Under the pieces are notes generated by a model. It was not told the origin of the DNA, did not search any database, and worked only from the letters and a program-made list of their open reading frames with translations. From CAZTXD01 sp964617995 (GTDB lineage Bacteria; Actinomycetota; Acidimicrobiia; Spongiisociales; ZC4RG35), in NCBI GenBank assembly GCA_964617995.1, contig CAZTXD010000185.1, forward strand, positions 1 through 5,897: 5,897 nt of DNA. The letters run 5' to 3'. A program made the translations under genes and the position numbers. This document shows positions 1 to 5,769 of this stretch, piece by piece (positions within the stretch are counted from its first letter, which is position 1; each line of letters begins with the position of its first letter).

Positions 1-1126
1 CCCGGGGATGTGTGAAGTACCTGCCTAGCAGCCGCGCAAGTGTGGACTTGCCAGTTCCGCTTGGCCCAGCGAACAACACGAACTGACTGGCTAGGCAACA
101 GCTGACTGCGTCACTAAGCGTGGTCGCGCTCAGCACGAGCCCCTCGCTCAGTGCAGTCTCTCGCACTTCTGCTAAGAGCTCGGTCAATGCGTCTTGAGTC
201 GGTGGGATGATCTGTACTGGAGTCGGGGCAGAGAGCGTCGACAGGAACTCAACTTCCTCGACGAGTGGGAAGGCATTCTTAACCTTTTCAGCGGCATCAG
301 AGGGCCTTATCGCTAGAGCATTGGTGACCCTCCAGACTCCTGTCACTTTCTCGATGACAGCGACGACATCGAAAGCGCCAGGATTGTCCTCCATATCTCG
401 GACGGCGATTTCAAAGAAGCTCGACAGTGGATAGCCGTCTTTGAGGACAACGAAATAGACGTCAGGGCGCTTGCCTGGCCCTTCTTTCAGGACATTGGCT
501 CCGCGACTTGATCCCCCGGCCTGCTTGATGCGCGTTCCCCCGATCTTGTGACCGGATGCGCTGTCGCGCTTGGGCAAACCGAGTTCATTCTCTATCAGCG
601 CGTCGACGTCAGACCACGCATACCCGGGCTTTCCTGCGTTGATGACAGCCTCTATTTCAGGTGCCAACTTCGCCTCAAAGTCCGTCGGGCGAGGCTGGAC
701 CATTGGCATCGTGCCCAGTCTCACCACACCGTGCTCTTCTAGCGATTGGAGGGCATTCAACGGGTCGGCTACCTCGGCGAATCCCTTCTCAGCGAAGTCG
801 CCCGGGAGGCCGAGAACATCGCCGACCGCAAGGTCATCCGTCGGCGTGTAGGGATCAATCGAGGCGATCCAGTCAGAGTCTCCCTCTACTTCAAGGTCGC
901 CGAAGTGTCCGACACCCGTCACGGTGTCGTTGTCCCCGATCAATACCACGAGATCTCCGGCAAGGATGTGTTTGCCATCGTCGCCGCGTTCGTAGCTGAA
1001 CTGGATCTTCGGCGGGTATTGGTCCTCGACCGGCACCTGGGGACGCACGACCCAGAGGCTCGCTTCGTCTGGAGCCGGGTATTCCCTTGCCGGCTCTGCG
1101 TGGGCTTCTTGGTCTGTTTGGTTCAC
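1..1126 (-). CDS. McrB-like P-loop ATPase (AAA+ family), N-terminal part, cut by window edge
   Basis: This is a minus-strand reading frame open from position 1 to an in-frame stop at 1199-1201. I chose the GTG at 1126-1124 because a GGAG ribosome binding site (1136-1139) lies 9 nt upstream, and no ATG, GTG or TTG in frame lies between it and the stop. About 375 codons are visible and the 3' end is missing. Residues 354-362 read GPSGTGKST, a Walker A ATP/GTP-binding loop preceded by a hydrophobic strand (QFVLFA), as in McrB/MoxR-type AAA+ proteins. Walker B and the arginine finger would lie outside the window. Residues about 23-110 (LWVVRPQ, then AGDLVVLIGDND and VTGVGHFG) look like a small beta-barrel of PUA/EVE style, which would fit recognition of modified DNA. 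Residues about 150-280 form a second domain I do not recognise. In type IV restriction, McrB translocates on DNA and drives the McrC nuclease. That role here is inferred, and another AAA+ ATPase is possible. Confidence 0.8.
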   Translation of the reverse strand, partial: MNQTDQEAHAEPAREYPAPDEASLWVVRPQVPVEDQYPPKIQFSYERGDDGKHILAGDLVVLIGDNDTVTGVGHFGDLEVEGDSDWIASIDPYTPTDDLAVGDVLGLPGDFAEKGFAEVADPLNALQSLEEHGVVRLGTMPMVQPRPTDFEAKLAPEIEAVINAGKPGYAWSDVDALIENELGLPKRDSASGHKIGGTRIKQAGGSSRGANVLKEGPGKRPDVYFVVLKDGYPLSSFFEIAVRDMEDNPGAFDVVAVIEKVTGVWRVTNALAIRPSDAAEKVKNAFPLVEEVEFLSTLSAPTPVQIIPPTQDALTELLAEVRETALSEGLVLSATTLSDAVSCCLASQFVLFAGPSGTGKSTLARLLGRYFTHPR

Positions 1127-1352
1127 GATGCCGCGCTCCGTGTGGGCATGGGTGAGTGCTTCTGGCTCGCAGGGTAACGACCGATCGCGCGCCTGGACCT
1201 ACTCTCGCACCCAGTTTCTGATCCGATCGAGCAACCTCTGTTTGTGTCACAGGTGATCGTCAGGATGGGTTGGCAACGCTAGGAGGAAATAATCGATAGG
1301 TGGTCTTCCATTCGGACACTCACGAAGCCAGGGTCGTCCGAAACGAAGATCG
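1127..1352. other. Intergenic gap between the two minus-strand genes
   Basis: This 226-bp stretch separates the stop of the NucS/DUF91-like gene from the start of the McrB-like gene, both on the minus strand. It contains the GGAG ribosome binding site of the McrB-like gene at 1136-1139. I see no convincing promoter, terminator or RNA gene. The gap is long enough for the ATPase gene to have its own promoter, so it is uncertain whether the two genes form one operon. Confidence 0.6.
1136..1139 (-). promoter_or_regulatory. Shine-Dalgarno GGAG deciding the GTG start of the McrB-like gene
   Basis: The minus strand reads GGAG, then 9 nt, then GTG at 1126. This is the only well-spaced ribosome binding site ahead of the open frame, and it fixes the otherwise uncertain non-ATG start. 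Confidence 0.65.
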
Positions 1353-2387
1353 TCAAGACAGATTTCGGGAATCGGCCCCCCGCTCCGACAGTGCGGACGT
1401 GGCCTGAATGTCGTCTAAGACTTCGATCAGCAGCTCACGGAACTGGGGCATTATGAAGAAATCGTCCTTCATCCACGGATGATTGGGATAGGAATACCCT
1501 AAAACCTGACGTAGGAAGTCATTCTCTTTTCGGCCAAGCTGCGTCGAGAGTGAGCTGAGTGCGAGGCCTACGCTTTTCTCGTCTGCGCCCTCCACTTCGG
1601 CGACGAGCTTCTTGAGTTCATCGCGAGTAACAGTCGCTTGCTTCAGACACTCTGGGAGGAGTAGATCCCTAATCCATCCGATCGTGGTGAGGTCTCTCGA
1701 CAAATACGTCTTCAATCGGGCACGAAGTTGGTCTTCTTGGTACGAGCCAGGTTCGTCTGACATCGGAATCTTGAACTTCCTTCCGCCTATGCGCGCCTCT
1801 TCTTCCTCCTCTGAGATGACGGCTGATCGAGTCAGCACCTCGGCTCCGGCCGCTGTCCGAATGTACTTCAGCATCACTGCATTAATTGCCACGCCGTAGG
1901 TCTCAGAAAGCCATTCGATCATCCTCTCTAGAGCAGGCTCGATTTCAAAGCCAACGAGAACTAGGTGCTGCGTTCCGTTGATGGTCAGGCTCTCCAAGTC
2001 GATGTCAGGGAAGGCCTGGCTAAGTACATCTTCCAGTGTCTCATTGCAGTAATTCGCGCAGACCTCGCCGAGTTTCTCAAGGCTCCACGCAGCAACGTCA
2101 GCCGCGTAGTCGATCGTTTGCGCCAGCGCATCGCGAGGGACTCGATCTCGCTTGAGTTCAATGACTACGACACTGCCCGTGCGGTCGATGGCCAGGAGAT
2201 CGAGAGGGCCGGATCTTGTAGCGACCTGTCGTCCGATGATCTTGAGGCCCGGACGGATGATGGATGGGTCACTCTCAAGCCAGTTCTCGAGATCGAGTGC
2301 CTCAGTCCTGCCGAAGTCGGCGAGTCGACTCTCGACTGGGACAAGTCGTCCGTCGACGATTTCCCAACTTCTAATTTCAGTCGTCAT
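1353..2387 (-). CDS. PD-(D/E)XK nuclease, NucS/DUF91-like
   Basis: This 344-aa protein starts at the ATG at 2387-2385 (MTTEIRSWEI). The frame stays open to a TTG at 2480, but those 31 extra residues do not resemble the family, so I prefer the ATG even though its ribosome binding site is weak. Residues 8-18 (WEIVDGRLVPV) form an N-terminal strand. E29/E34 lie in the first helix of the nuclease fold. PLDLLAID (61-68) supplies D63, IELKR (76-80) supplies E77 and K79, and Q90 begins the motif-IV helix (QTIDYAADV). These are the residues expected of an active PD-(D/E)XK site. A conserved strand-helix block follows (LVLVGFEIEPALERMIEWL), then an acidic run at 193-197. A separate helical C-terminal domain (about 209-344) is not recognised. 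The family relates to the NucS/DUF91 nuclease domain, but this is not mismatch-repair NucS. It lies upstream of the McrB-like gene and divergent from the plus-strand operon. A role in cleaving foreign DNA is inferred. Confidence 0.9.
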   Translation of the reverse strand: MTTEIRSWEIVDGRLVPVESRLADFGRTEALDLENWLESDPSIIRPGLKIIGRQVATRSGPLDLLAIDRTGSVVVIELKRDRVPRDALAQTIDYAADVAAWSLEKLGEVCANYCNETLEDVLSQAFPDIDLESLTINGTQHLVLVGFEIEPALERMIEWLSETYGVAINAVMLKYIRTAAGAEVLTRSAVISEEEEEARIGGRKFKIPMSDEPGSYQEDQLRARLKTYLSRDLTTIGWIRDLLLPECLKQATVTRDELKKLVAEVEGADEKSVGLALSSLSTQLGRKENDFLRQVLGYSYPNHPWMKDDFFIMPQFRELLIEVLDDIQATSALSERGADSRNLS

Positions 2388-2427
2388 CGTTCTTGCAGCG
2401 TGATCGCGGAATACGCACGGCCGTGAA

Positions 2428-2457
2428 AGCCTAACGAGCGATGGCGGAACGGTTGAA
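2428..2457 (-). promoter_or_regulatory. Weak candidate promoter for the minus-strand NucS/DUF91-like gene
   Basis: On the minus strand, TTCAAC (2457-2452) and TAGGCT (2433-2428) are separated by 18 bp. The -10 fits TANNNT, while the -35 matches only half of TTGACA. Transcription would begin near 2420, giving a leader of roughly 33 nt to the ATG at 2387. This is a pattern match only. Confidence 0.25.
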
Positions 2458-2529
2458 CGAGAGCTGCCATCCGTCAACAAGATTGAGTTCTCCGTGTCCT
2501 TGGCCTTGACTCAACGGAGCACGTCGCAA

Positions 2530-2603
2530 GGCGTTTGGCCCCCGGTTTGACGCAGCACGCGCGACCCCGAAAAACCCCAACAACCACAGGCTCCCCACGA
2601 CCA
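2530..2603 (+). repeat. Imperfect direct repeat, copy A (left of four-gene cassette)
   Basis: This segment aligns collinearly with 5770-5843 at about 52 of 74 positions by hand alignment with two one-base gaps. The conserved blocks are GGCGTTT (2530-2536), GACCC (2563-2567), CCCCAACAACC (2575-2585), CAGGC (2587-2591) and CGACCA (2598-2603). The spacing between blocks matches that in the other copy to within one base. The copy lies about 160 bp upstream of the first gene of the plus-strand operon. It could be a mobility or attachment remnant, or a dispersed intergenic repeat. Confidence 0.6.
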
Positions 2604-2764
2604 CCGCACCTAGTTCGACCTTGAGCTACTCACTCCAGTGCGTGCTAACTGGGCGAACGCCTTCCAGGTTCCGATTGCCGCTGCCGATCGCGTTGCAGAA
2701 GTCGTGATTTCCTCGTGCAGCTAGTTGGTTGCTCAGCCTCACGCTTGGGTGGTTGACTGTGCGC

Positions 2765-3532
2765 ATGGCATCGATACGACAGCAGGTTCTCGATGCGTTC
2801 TTTCGACTGGAGAAAAGAACTCAACTGACGGTCTTCAGATTGAGGGATGTGGTGGCGGAGGTTCTCAACAGCAACCCTCAGTTGACCGAACAGACCGTTC
2901 GGACGTACGTCACATCAGTCATGTGCGCCAACGCGCCCGTGCATCACGCCAATCACACGAATGATCTGCTTCGCGTTGAGCGTGGGATGTACCGGCGAAT
3001 GTTCGACGGCGACGTCTCAGAGTCAGACTCTCATACACCTGTTGCTTACTCGGCGGAGTGGACTTCGGTTTCGGAATCTCCTGATCCAGATTGGTATTGG
3101 GAGGGTCACGTCCAGGCGTCGGTGATCAGCGGCCTGGCGACGACCGGATGGCGAGTTCTGGCGGTTGCAGACACGCAGTCCCGGGCTGCCGGCACCGATA
3201 TCGTCGCTGAGACGGACGGGAAGAAGCTCCATGTCGAAGTGAAGGGCTACCCGAGCAGTACGTATGCCAGAGGTGACCGTAAAGGTCAACCGAAACCAAC
3301 ATACCCAGCGACCCAGGCCCGCCACTGGTTCGCTGGGGCTCTGATGAAGGCTGCAATGCTGAGAGGGGATCACCCTGATGACCATGTGGCCATGGGGCTA
3401 CCGGCGTTCGAGACGTACTCATCGTTAGTCGGTCGTGTCGCTGATACTTTGGCGGCTTCTTCAATCGACGTGATTTGGGTGGATCAGACCGGTGAGATCA
3501 CATTCGAGAGCCCAGGGGTCGATAAGGAATGA
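2765..3532 (+). CDS. HTH-PD-(D/E)XK fusion, restriction endonuclease-like
   Basis: This 255-aa protein starts at the ATG at 2765 (MASIRQQVLD). In-frame GTG (2759) and TTG (2729) codons lie upstream but would add residues unlike the rest. A GGGTGG (2747-2752) is the only ribosome binding candidate and is poorly spaced. Residues about 4-80 form a helical, winged-helix-like domain. It contains TEQTVRTYVTSVMCANAPVH (residues 41-60) and ends in a wing-like LRVERGMYRRM; this combination resembles small DNA-binding domains found next to restriction enzymes. The nuclease domain follows, with E113 (WEGHVQ), D145 (AGTDIVA) and E158-V-K160 (VEVKG), then Q184 in ATQARHWFAGAL. All expected PD-(D/E)XK catalytic positions are present. 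The gene is first in the operon, and its stop overlaps the next start (ATGA at 3529-3532). The substrate is unknown. DNA cleavage guided by the HTH domain is inferred, and autoregulation through that domain is possible. Confidence 0.87.
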   Translation: MASIRQQVLDAFFRLEKRTQLTVFRLRDVVAEVLNSNPQLTEQTVRTYVTSVMCANAPVHHANHTNDLLRVERGMYRRMFDGDVSESDSHTPVAYSAEWTSVSESPDPDWYWEGHVQASVISGLATTGWRVLAVADTQSRAAGTDIVAETDGKKLHVEVKGYPSSTYARGDRKGQPKPTYPATQARHWFAGALMKAAMLRGDHPDDHVAMGLPAFETYSSLVGRVADTLAASSIDVIWVDQTGEITFESPGVDKE

Positions 3533-4170
3533 GAGCCGTCTTTGTGCCGGGGGAGCCGATCCTGTCAGGCGGCAAGGGCCAGGTCGAGTGGCAAGAAGCG
3601 ATCCGCCACGCGTATGGCCAGGAGATCCTCAGTCCGAAGCTCACGTTCGTCGTGTCGGCGTTGAAGCGGCGTGGCCATTCATTCGATCTGGACAACCTCG
3701 TGCACCCAGTACTGATGGTTTTTGACGACCCAATTGAACGGGTTTGGGCACGCATACGAATCGGGGAGTCGCCGGGGCTCCTCATCGAGGACACCGAGCT
3801 GGAAGATCCCCCAGACGATCCTTTGCGATCTCTCTATGTCGCTGAACACTCGAGACTCAGCGCACGGGGACGTGTGGGAATTCCTGATATCGAAGCCGAC
3901 GAGATCTTCTCGGATCACGATGGACTCGGGTTGGCCCTGCGATTCGACAGCGATGACATACCCATCAGACGGGGCTGGTTCGGCCCAACCGAGGCCGTGA
4001 TTGACGATTTGGTCGCTTGGTTCGGCACGTACACCAGCCGGGAGCTGATTGCGGACCATCGGATTCGGGATCTGCGGATCGAGAGGGGTGTTCGCCCAGA
4101 AGCATACGGAGTTCACATCACCCTCTGGTATGTGCCTGACGACGAAGTCCATCAGGACATCAGCCAATGA
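3529..4170 (+). CDS. RusA-like protein, putative metal-dependent junction or structure-specific nuclease
   Basis: This 213-aa protein starts at the ATG at 3529, which overlaps the previous stop. AGGGG (3514-3518) lies 10 nt upstream as a ribosome binding site. Residues 4-30 (VFVPGEPILSGGKGQVEWQE) followed by a beta strand (LTFVVSALKRRGH) and FDLDNLVHPVLMVFDD (52-67) resemble the core of RusA Holliday-junction resolvases. In RusA a D-x-D-N motif binds magnesium and a later Asp completes the site. Here D53, D55 and N56 are present; D66 or D67, or an acidic residue within E87-E92, could be the third ligand. RusA proteins are usually near 120 aa. This one carries about 110 more residues, including WFGPTEAVIDDLVAWFG (150-166) and a final HITLWYVPDDE strand. 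Nothing around it is phage-derived. The RusA assignment is motif-based and moderate in certainty; an inactive structural relative is possible. Confidence 0.75.
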   Translation: MRAVFVPGEPILSGGKGQVEWQEAIRHAYGQEILSPKLTFVVSALKRRGHSFDLDNLVHPVLMVFDDPIERVWARIRIGESPGLLIEDTELEDPPDDPLRSLYVAEHSRLSARGRVGIPDIEADEIFSDHDGLGLALRFDSDDIPIRRGWFGPTEAVIDDLVAWFGTYTSRELIADHRIRDLRIERGVRPEAYGVHITLWYVPDDEVHQDISQ

Positions 4171-4496
4171 GCAGCGAGCGGGTAGTCACTCTGAGGAGCG
4201 AAAAGCGAGGTGCAGACTCTCGCGCGTTATGGGCCAGCCTGACGGAGGATGGCGATCTGCGTATCGACGGCCAAGATTTGGGGCCAGCTACATCTCCGGT
4301 GAGTCCTGACGGTGAGTACGAGTGGATTCAAGTGATTCGCAAATCTGACATCCCAGATCTCCTTTCGCTACTCGGCGCTGAACCCAGCGAAGACGTTCTC
4401 GAGATCCTCGAAGCAAGCTGGTCCGGTGAGAGGTCCTATGCATTGGAGAGACTGTTGAGAGAGAGCGATGTGAAAGTCGAGTTGTTCGTCCTGTGA
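4167..4496 (+). CDS. Small acidic protein of unknown function in nuclease operon
   Basis: This 109-aa protein starts at the ATG at 4167, overlapping the stop of the RusA-like gene (ATGA), with AGGA (4154-4157) 9 nt upstream. I do not recognise a named family. It begins with a strand and a basic patch (VVTLRSEKRG). It then shows a predicted beta hairpin (LTEDGDLRIDGQDLGP), a conserved-looking SPDGEYEWIQVI segment, and a helical C-terminal half (IPDLLSLLG, DVLEILEAS, YALERLLRE). It is acidic, with 23 Asp/Glu against 12 Lys/Arg. It has no signal peptide, membrane segment or cysteine cluster, so it is probably cytoplasmic. Tight coupling on both sides suggests co-expression with the nucleases. 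It could be a regulator or inhibitor of one of them, or a structural subunit; both ideas are inference from size, charge and position. Confidence 0.82.
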   Translation: MSSERVVTLRSEKRGADSRALWASLTEDGDLRIDGQDLGPATSPVSPDGEYEWIQVIRKSDIPDLLSLLGAEPSEDVLEILEASWSGERSYALERLLRESDVKVELFVL

Positions 4497-4518
4497 GCAG
4501 GATCGGTGGTGATGTTTG

Positions 4519-5664
4519 GTGAGCGGCAAGATTTATCTGCTTGGAACTGACGGGAATCTCCTGACCATGAACGAGGCGCCCTACGAGGCCGAAGCTCTTC
4601 TACAACGGTTGCTGGCCGACTACCCAGACCTATTGGCAGGGGATCAGATGCGGTCCAGTTCACCCCGGCGGTGGTTGCTCATCTCACGTGAGGTCAGCGT
4701 GCCCGATGACGAGTCGGAAAGGGCACGTTGGTCCGTGGATCATCTGTTTATCGACCAGGACGGAATCCCGACGCTGGTTGAGGTCAAGCGGAGTTCGAAC
4801 ACGCAGGTGAGGCGAGAGGTCGTGGGTCAGATGCTCGACTACGCGGCCAACGGGACTCTCTACTGGTCCTTGGAGCAGATAGCGGCGTCTTTCGTCGCGC
4901 GCTGCGAATCGGAGGGACTGGATCCGAGTGAGGTGATCGATTTGTTCCTCGGTGAGGGCGCCGAGTTGGACGAAGAGAGCTTCTGGCAGACGGTGAAGAC
5001 AAACTTCCAGGCCGGTCGAATACGCCTCGTCTTCGTCGCCGACACGATTCCCGCTGAGCTCCGGCGGATCATCGAGTTCCTGAATGATCAAATGGATCCA
5101 GCCGAGGTCATGGGGGTCGAAGTGCCGCAATTCGTCGGAGAGGGACGGCAGGCTCTAGTGCCTCGCGTGGTTGGCGTCACTGCCGAGTCAGAACGGCGGA
5201 AGTCCGTTTCGACTTCGAAGCGCAAACAGTGGGACGAGGAGTCCTACTTTGAAGAGATGGCGTCGCAGCGTCCCCCGGAGGACATTCGAGCTGCACGGCG
5301 GCTGCTGGAATGGGCTCGTGATCGGGGGCTGGAGATCAAATGGGGATCTGGTGCTGTGGCCGGATCGTTCAGTCCAAAGTCCAAGGTAGAGGATCAGACC
5401 GTCCACATGTTCAATGTGTACTCGGATTACAACATCGGCTTCTCGTTCGGCTCGATGAGCGTTGCACCGTTCGACGAACTCGCTGGCCGGCGATTGCTTG
5501 CTGAGCGGCTGGCTACTGTGAACTCGAGTTTCGTCTTCGACGATGAAAAGCTCACTCGGTATCCCTACAGCGGGCGGGGGGCCCTAATTTCGGACGACGA
5601 AATCGATCAGTTCCTTGCTGTTTGGGAGTGGTACCTCGACGAAATCGAAAAAAGGAGCGTCTGA
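4519..5664 (+). CDS. PD-(D/E)XK nuclease, NucS/DUF91-like, with distinct C-terminal domain
   Basis: This protein is 381 aa if it starts at the GTG at 4519. A TTG at 4516 and an ATG at 4567 are in frame. The ATG would remove the strand KIYLLGTDGNLLTM, which looks like part of the domain, so I prefer the GTG. The gene begins 22 nt after the previous stop, with AGGA (4499-4502) and a GGTG-rich stretch upstream. E25 lies in the first helix (AEALLQRLLADYPDLLAGDQ). D74 (SVDHLFIDQDG), E88-V-K90 (LVEVKR) and Q104 (VGQMLDYAAN) give a complete PD-(D/E)XK site. The block IRLVFVADTIPAELRRIIEF follows. A basic, serine-rich linker (about 220-235) then leads to a C-terminal domain (about 238-378) containing IKWGSGAVAGSFSP and APFDELAGRRLLAERL. 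The order of motifs matches the divergent nuclease at 1353-2387, but the C-terminal domains differ. The role in DNA cleavage is inferred. Confidence 0.9.
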   Translation: MSGKIYLLGTDGNLLTMNEAPYEAEALLQRLLADYPDLLAGDQMRSSSPRRWLLISREVSVPDDESERARWSVDHLFIDQDGIPTLVEVKRSSNTQVRREVVGQMLDYAANGTLYWSLEQIAASFVARCESEGLDPSEVIDLFLGEGAELDEESFWQTVKTNFQAGRIRLVFVADTIPAELRRIIEFLNDQMDPAEVMGVEVPQFVGEGRQALVPRVVGVTAESERRKSVSTSKRKQWDEESYFEEMASQRPPEDIRAARRLLEWARDRGLEIKWGSGAVAGSFSPKSKVEDQTVHMFNVYSDYNIGFSFGSMSVAPFDELAGRRLLAERLATVNSSFVFDDEKLTRYPYSGRGALISDDEIDQFLAVWEWYLDEIEKRSV

Positions 5665-5743
5665 GCGTTCGGTTCTTTGTGGTCTGCTCGCCGGTAGTCG
5701 AAATTTCAATCGCGGTCGCGGCGGATGATCCGACCGGTGGCGA

Positions 5744-5765
5744 GTCGAGGTTCCTGAGCCTCGAC
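5744..5765 (+). terminator. Stem-loop after the four-gene operon, possible terminator
   Basis: GTCGAGG (5744-5750) and CCTCGAC (5759-5765) form a perfect 7-bp stem with an 8-nt loop, about 80 nt after the last stop. No U-tract follows (the next bases are AGGGGGCGTTT), so it would be a weak intrinsic terminator or simply part of the adjacent repeat module. Confidence 0.45.
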
Positions 5766-5769
5766 AGGG

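Larger units (their letters stand above)
2388..2764. other. Divergent intergenic region with repeat copy A and presumed promoters
   Basis: The minus-strand nuclease gene and the plus-strand operon start on opposite sides of this 377-bp stretch, so it should hold both promoters. On the minus strand a TAGGCT box (2428-2433, read in reverse) lies 18 bp downstream of a weak TTCAAC box (2452-2457) and about 40 bp before the ATG at 2387. This fits an actinobacterial TANNNT -10, but the match is weak. On the plus strand, TTGAGC at 2621-2626 is a possible -35, but no good -10 follows. The region also holds an imperfect hairpin (2493-2523) and the repeat (2530-2603) described separately. I see no RNA gene or credible small ORF. 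Confidence 0.6.

Noticed and set aside
400..490. Possible hidden nuclease site in the middle domain of the McrB-like protein (D222 and E239 with FFEIA)
   Set aside because: There is no lysine at the E-x-K position and the spacing is not convincing.
1123..1149. Eight-codon minus-strand ORF (MPTRSAAS) whose stop overlaps the GTG start of the McrB-like gene
   Set aside because: An upstream coupling peptide is possible, but so short an ORF arises easily by chance and has no ribosome binding site of its own that I can see.
746..1177. Plus-strand open frame of 143 codons starting with MEGIQRVGYL
   Set aside because: It lies opposite the McrB-like gene, which has a ribosome binding site, a Walker A motif and a coherent protein sequence. 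The plus-strand frame is its shadow.
891..1250. Minus-strand open frame of 119 codons rich in Arg, Pro and Gly
   Set aside because: Its composition is typical of an off-frame reading of GC-rich coding DNA, and it overlaps the McrB-like gene on the same strand in another frame.
2388..2480. A 31-residue N-terminal extension of the minus-strand nuclease starting at TTG 2480
   Set aside because: The extra residues do not fit the family, and the ATG at 2387 starts exactly where the recognisable domain begins.
3679..4167. Minus-strand open frame of 162 codons opposite the RusA-like gene
   Set aside because: The plus-strand gene is coupled to its neighbours by ATGA overlaps and has recognisable motifs; the antisense frame has neither.
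4684..5130. Minus-strand open frame of 148 codons opposite the last nuclease
   Set aside because: It is the antisense shadow of the PD-(D/E)XK catalytic region.
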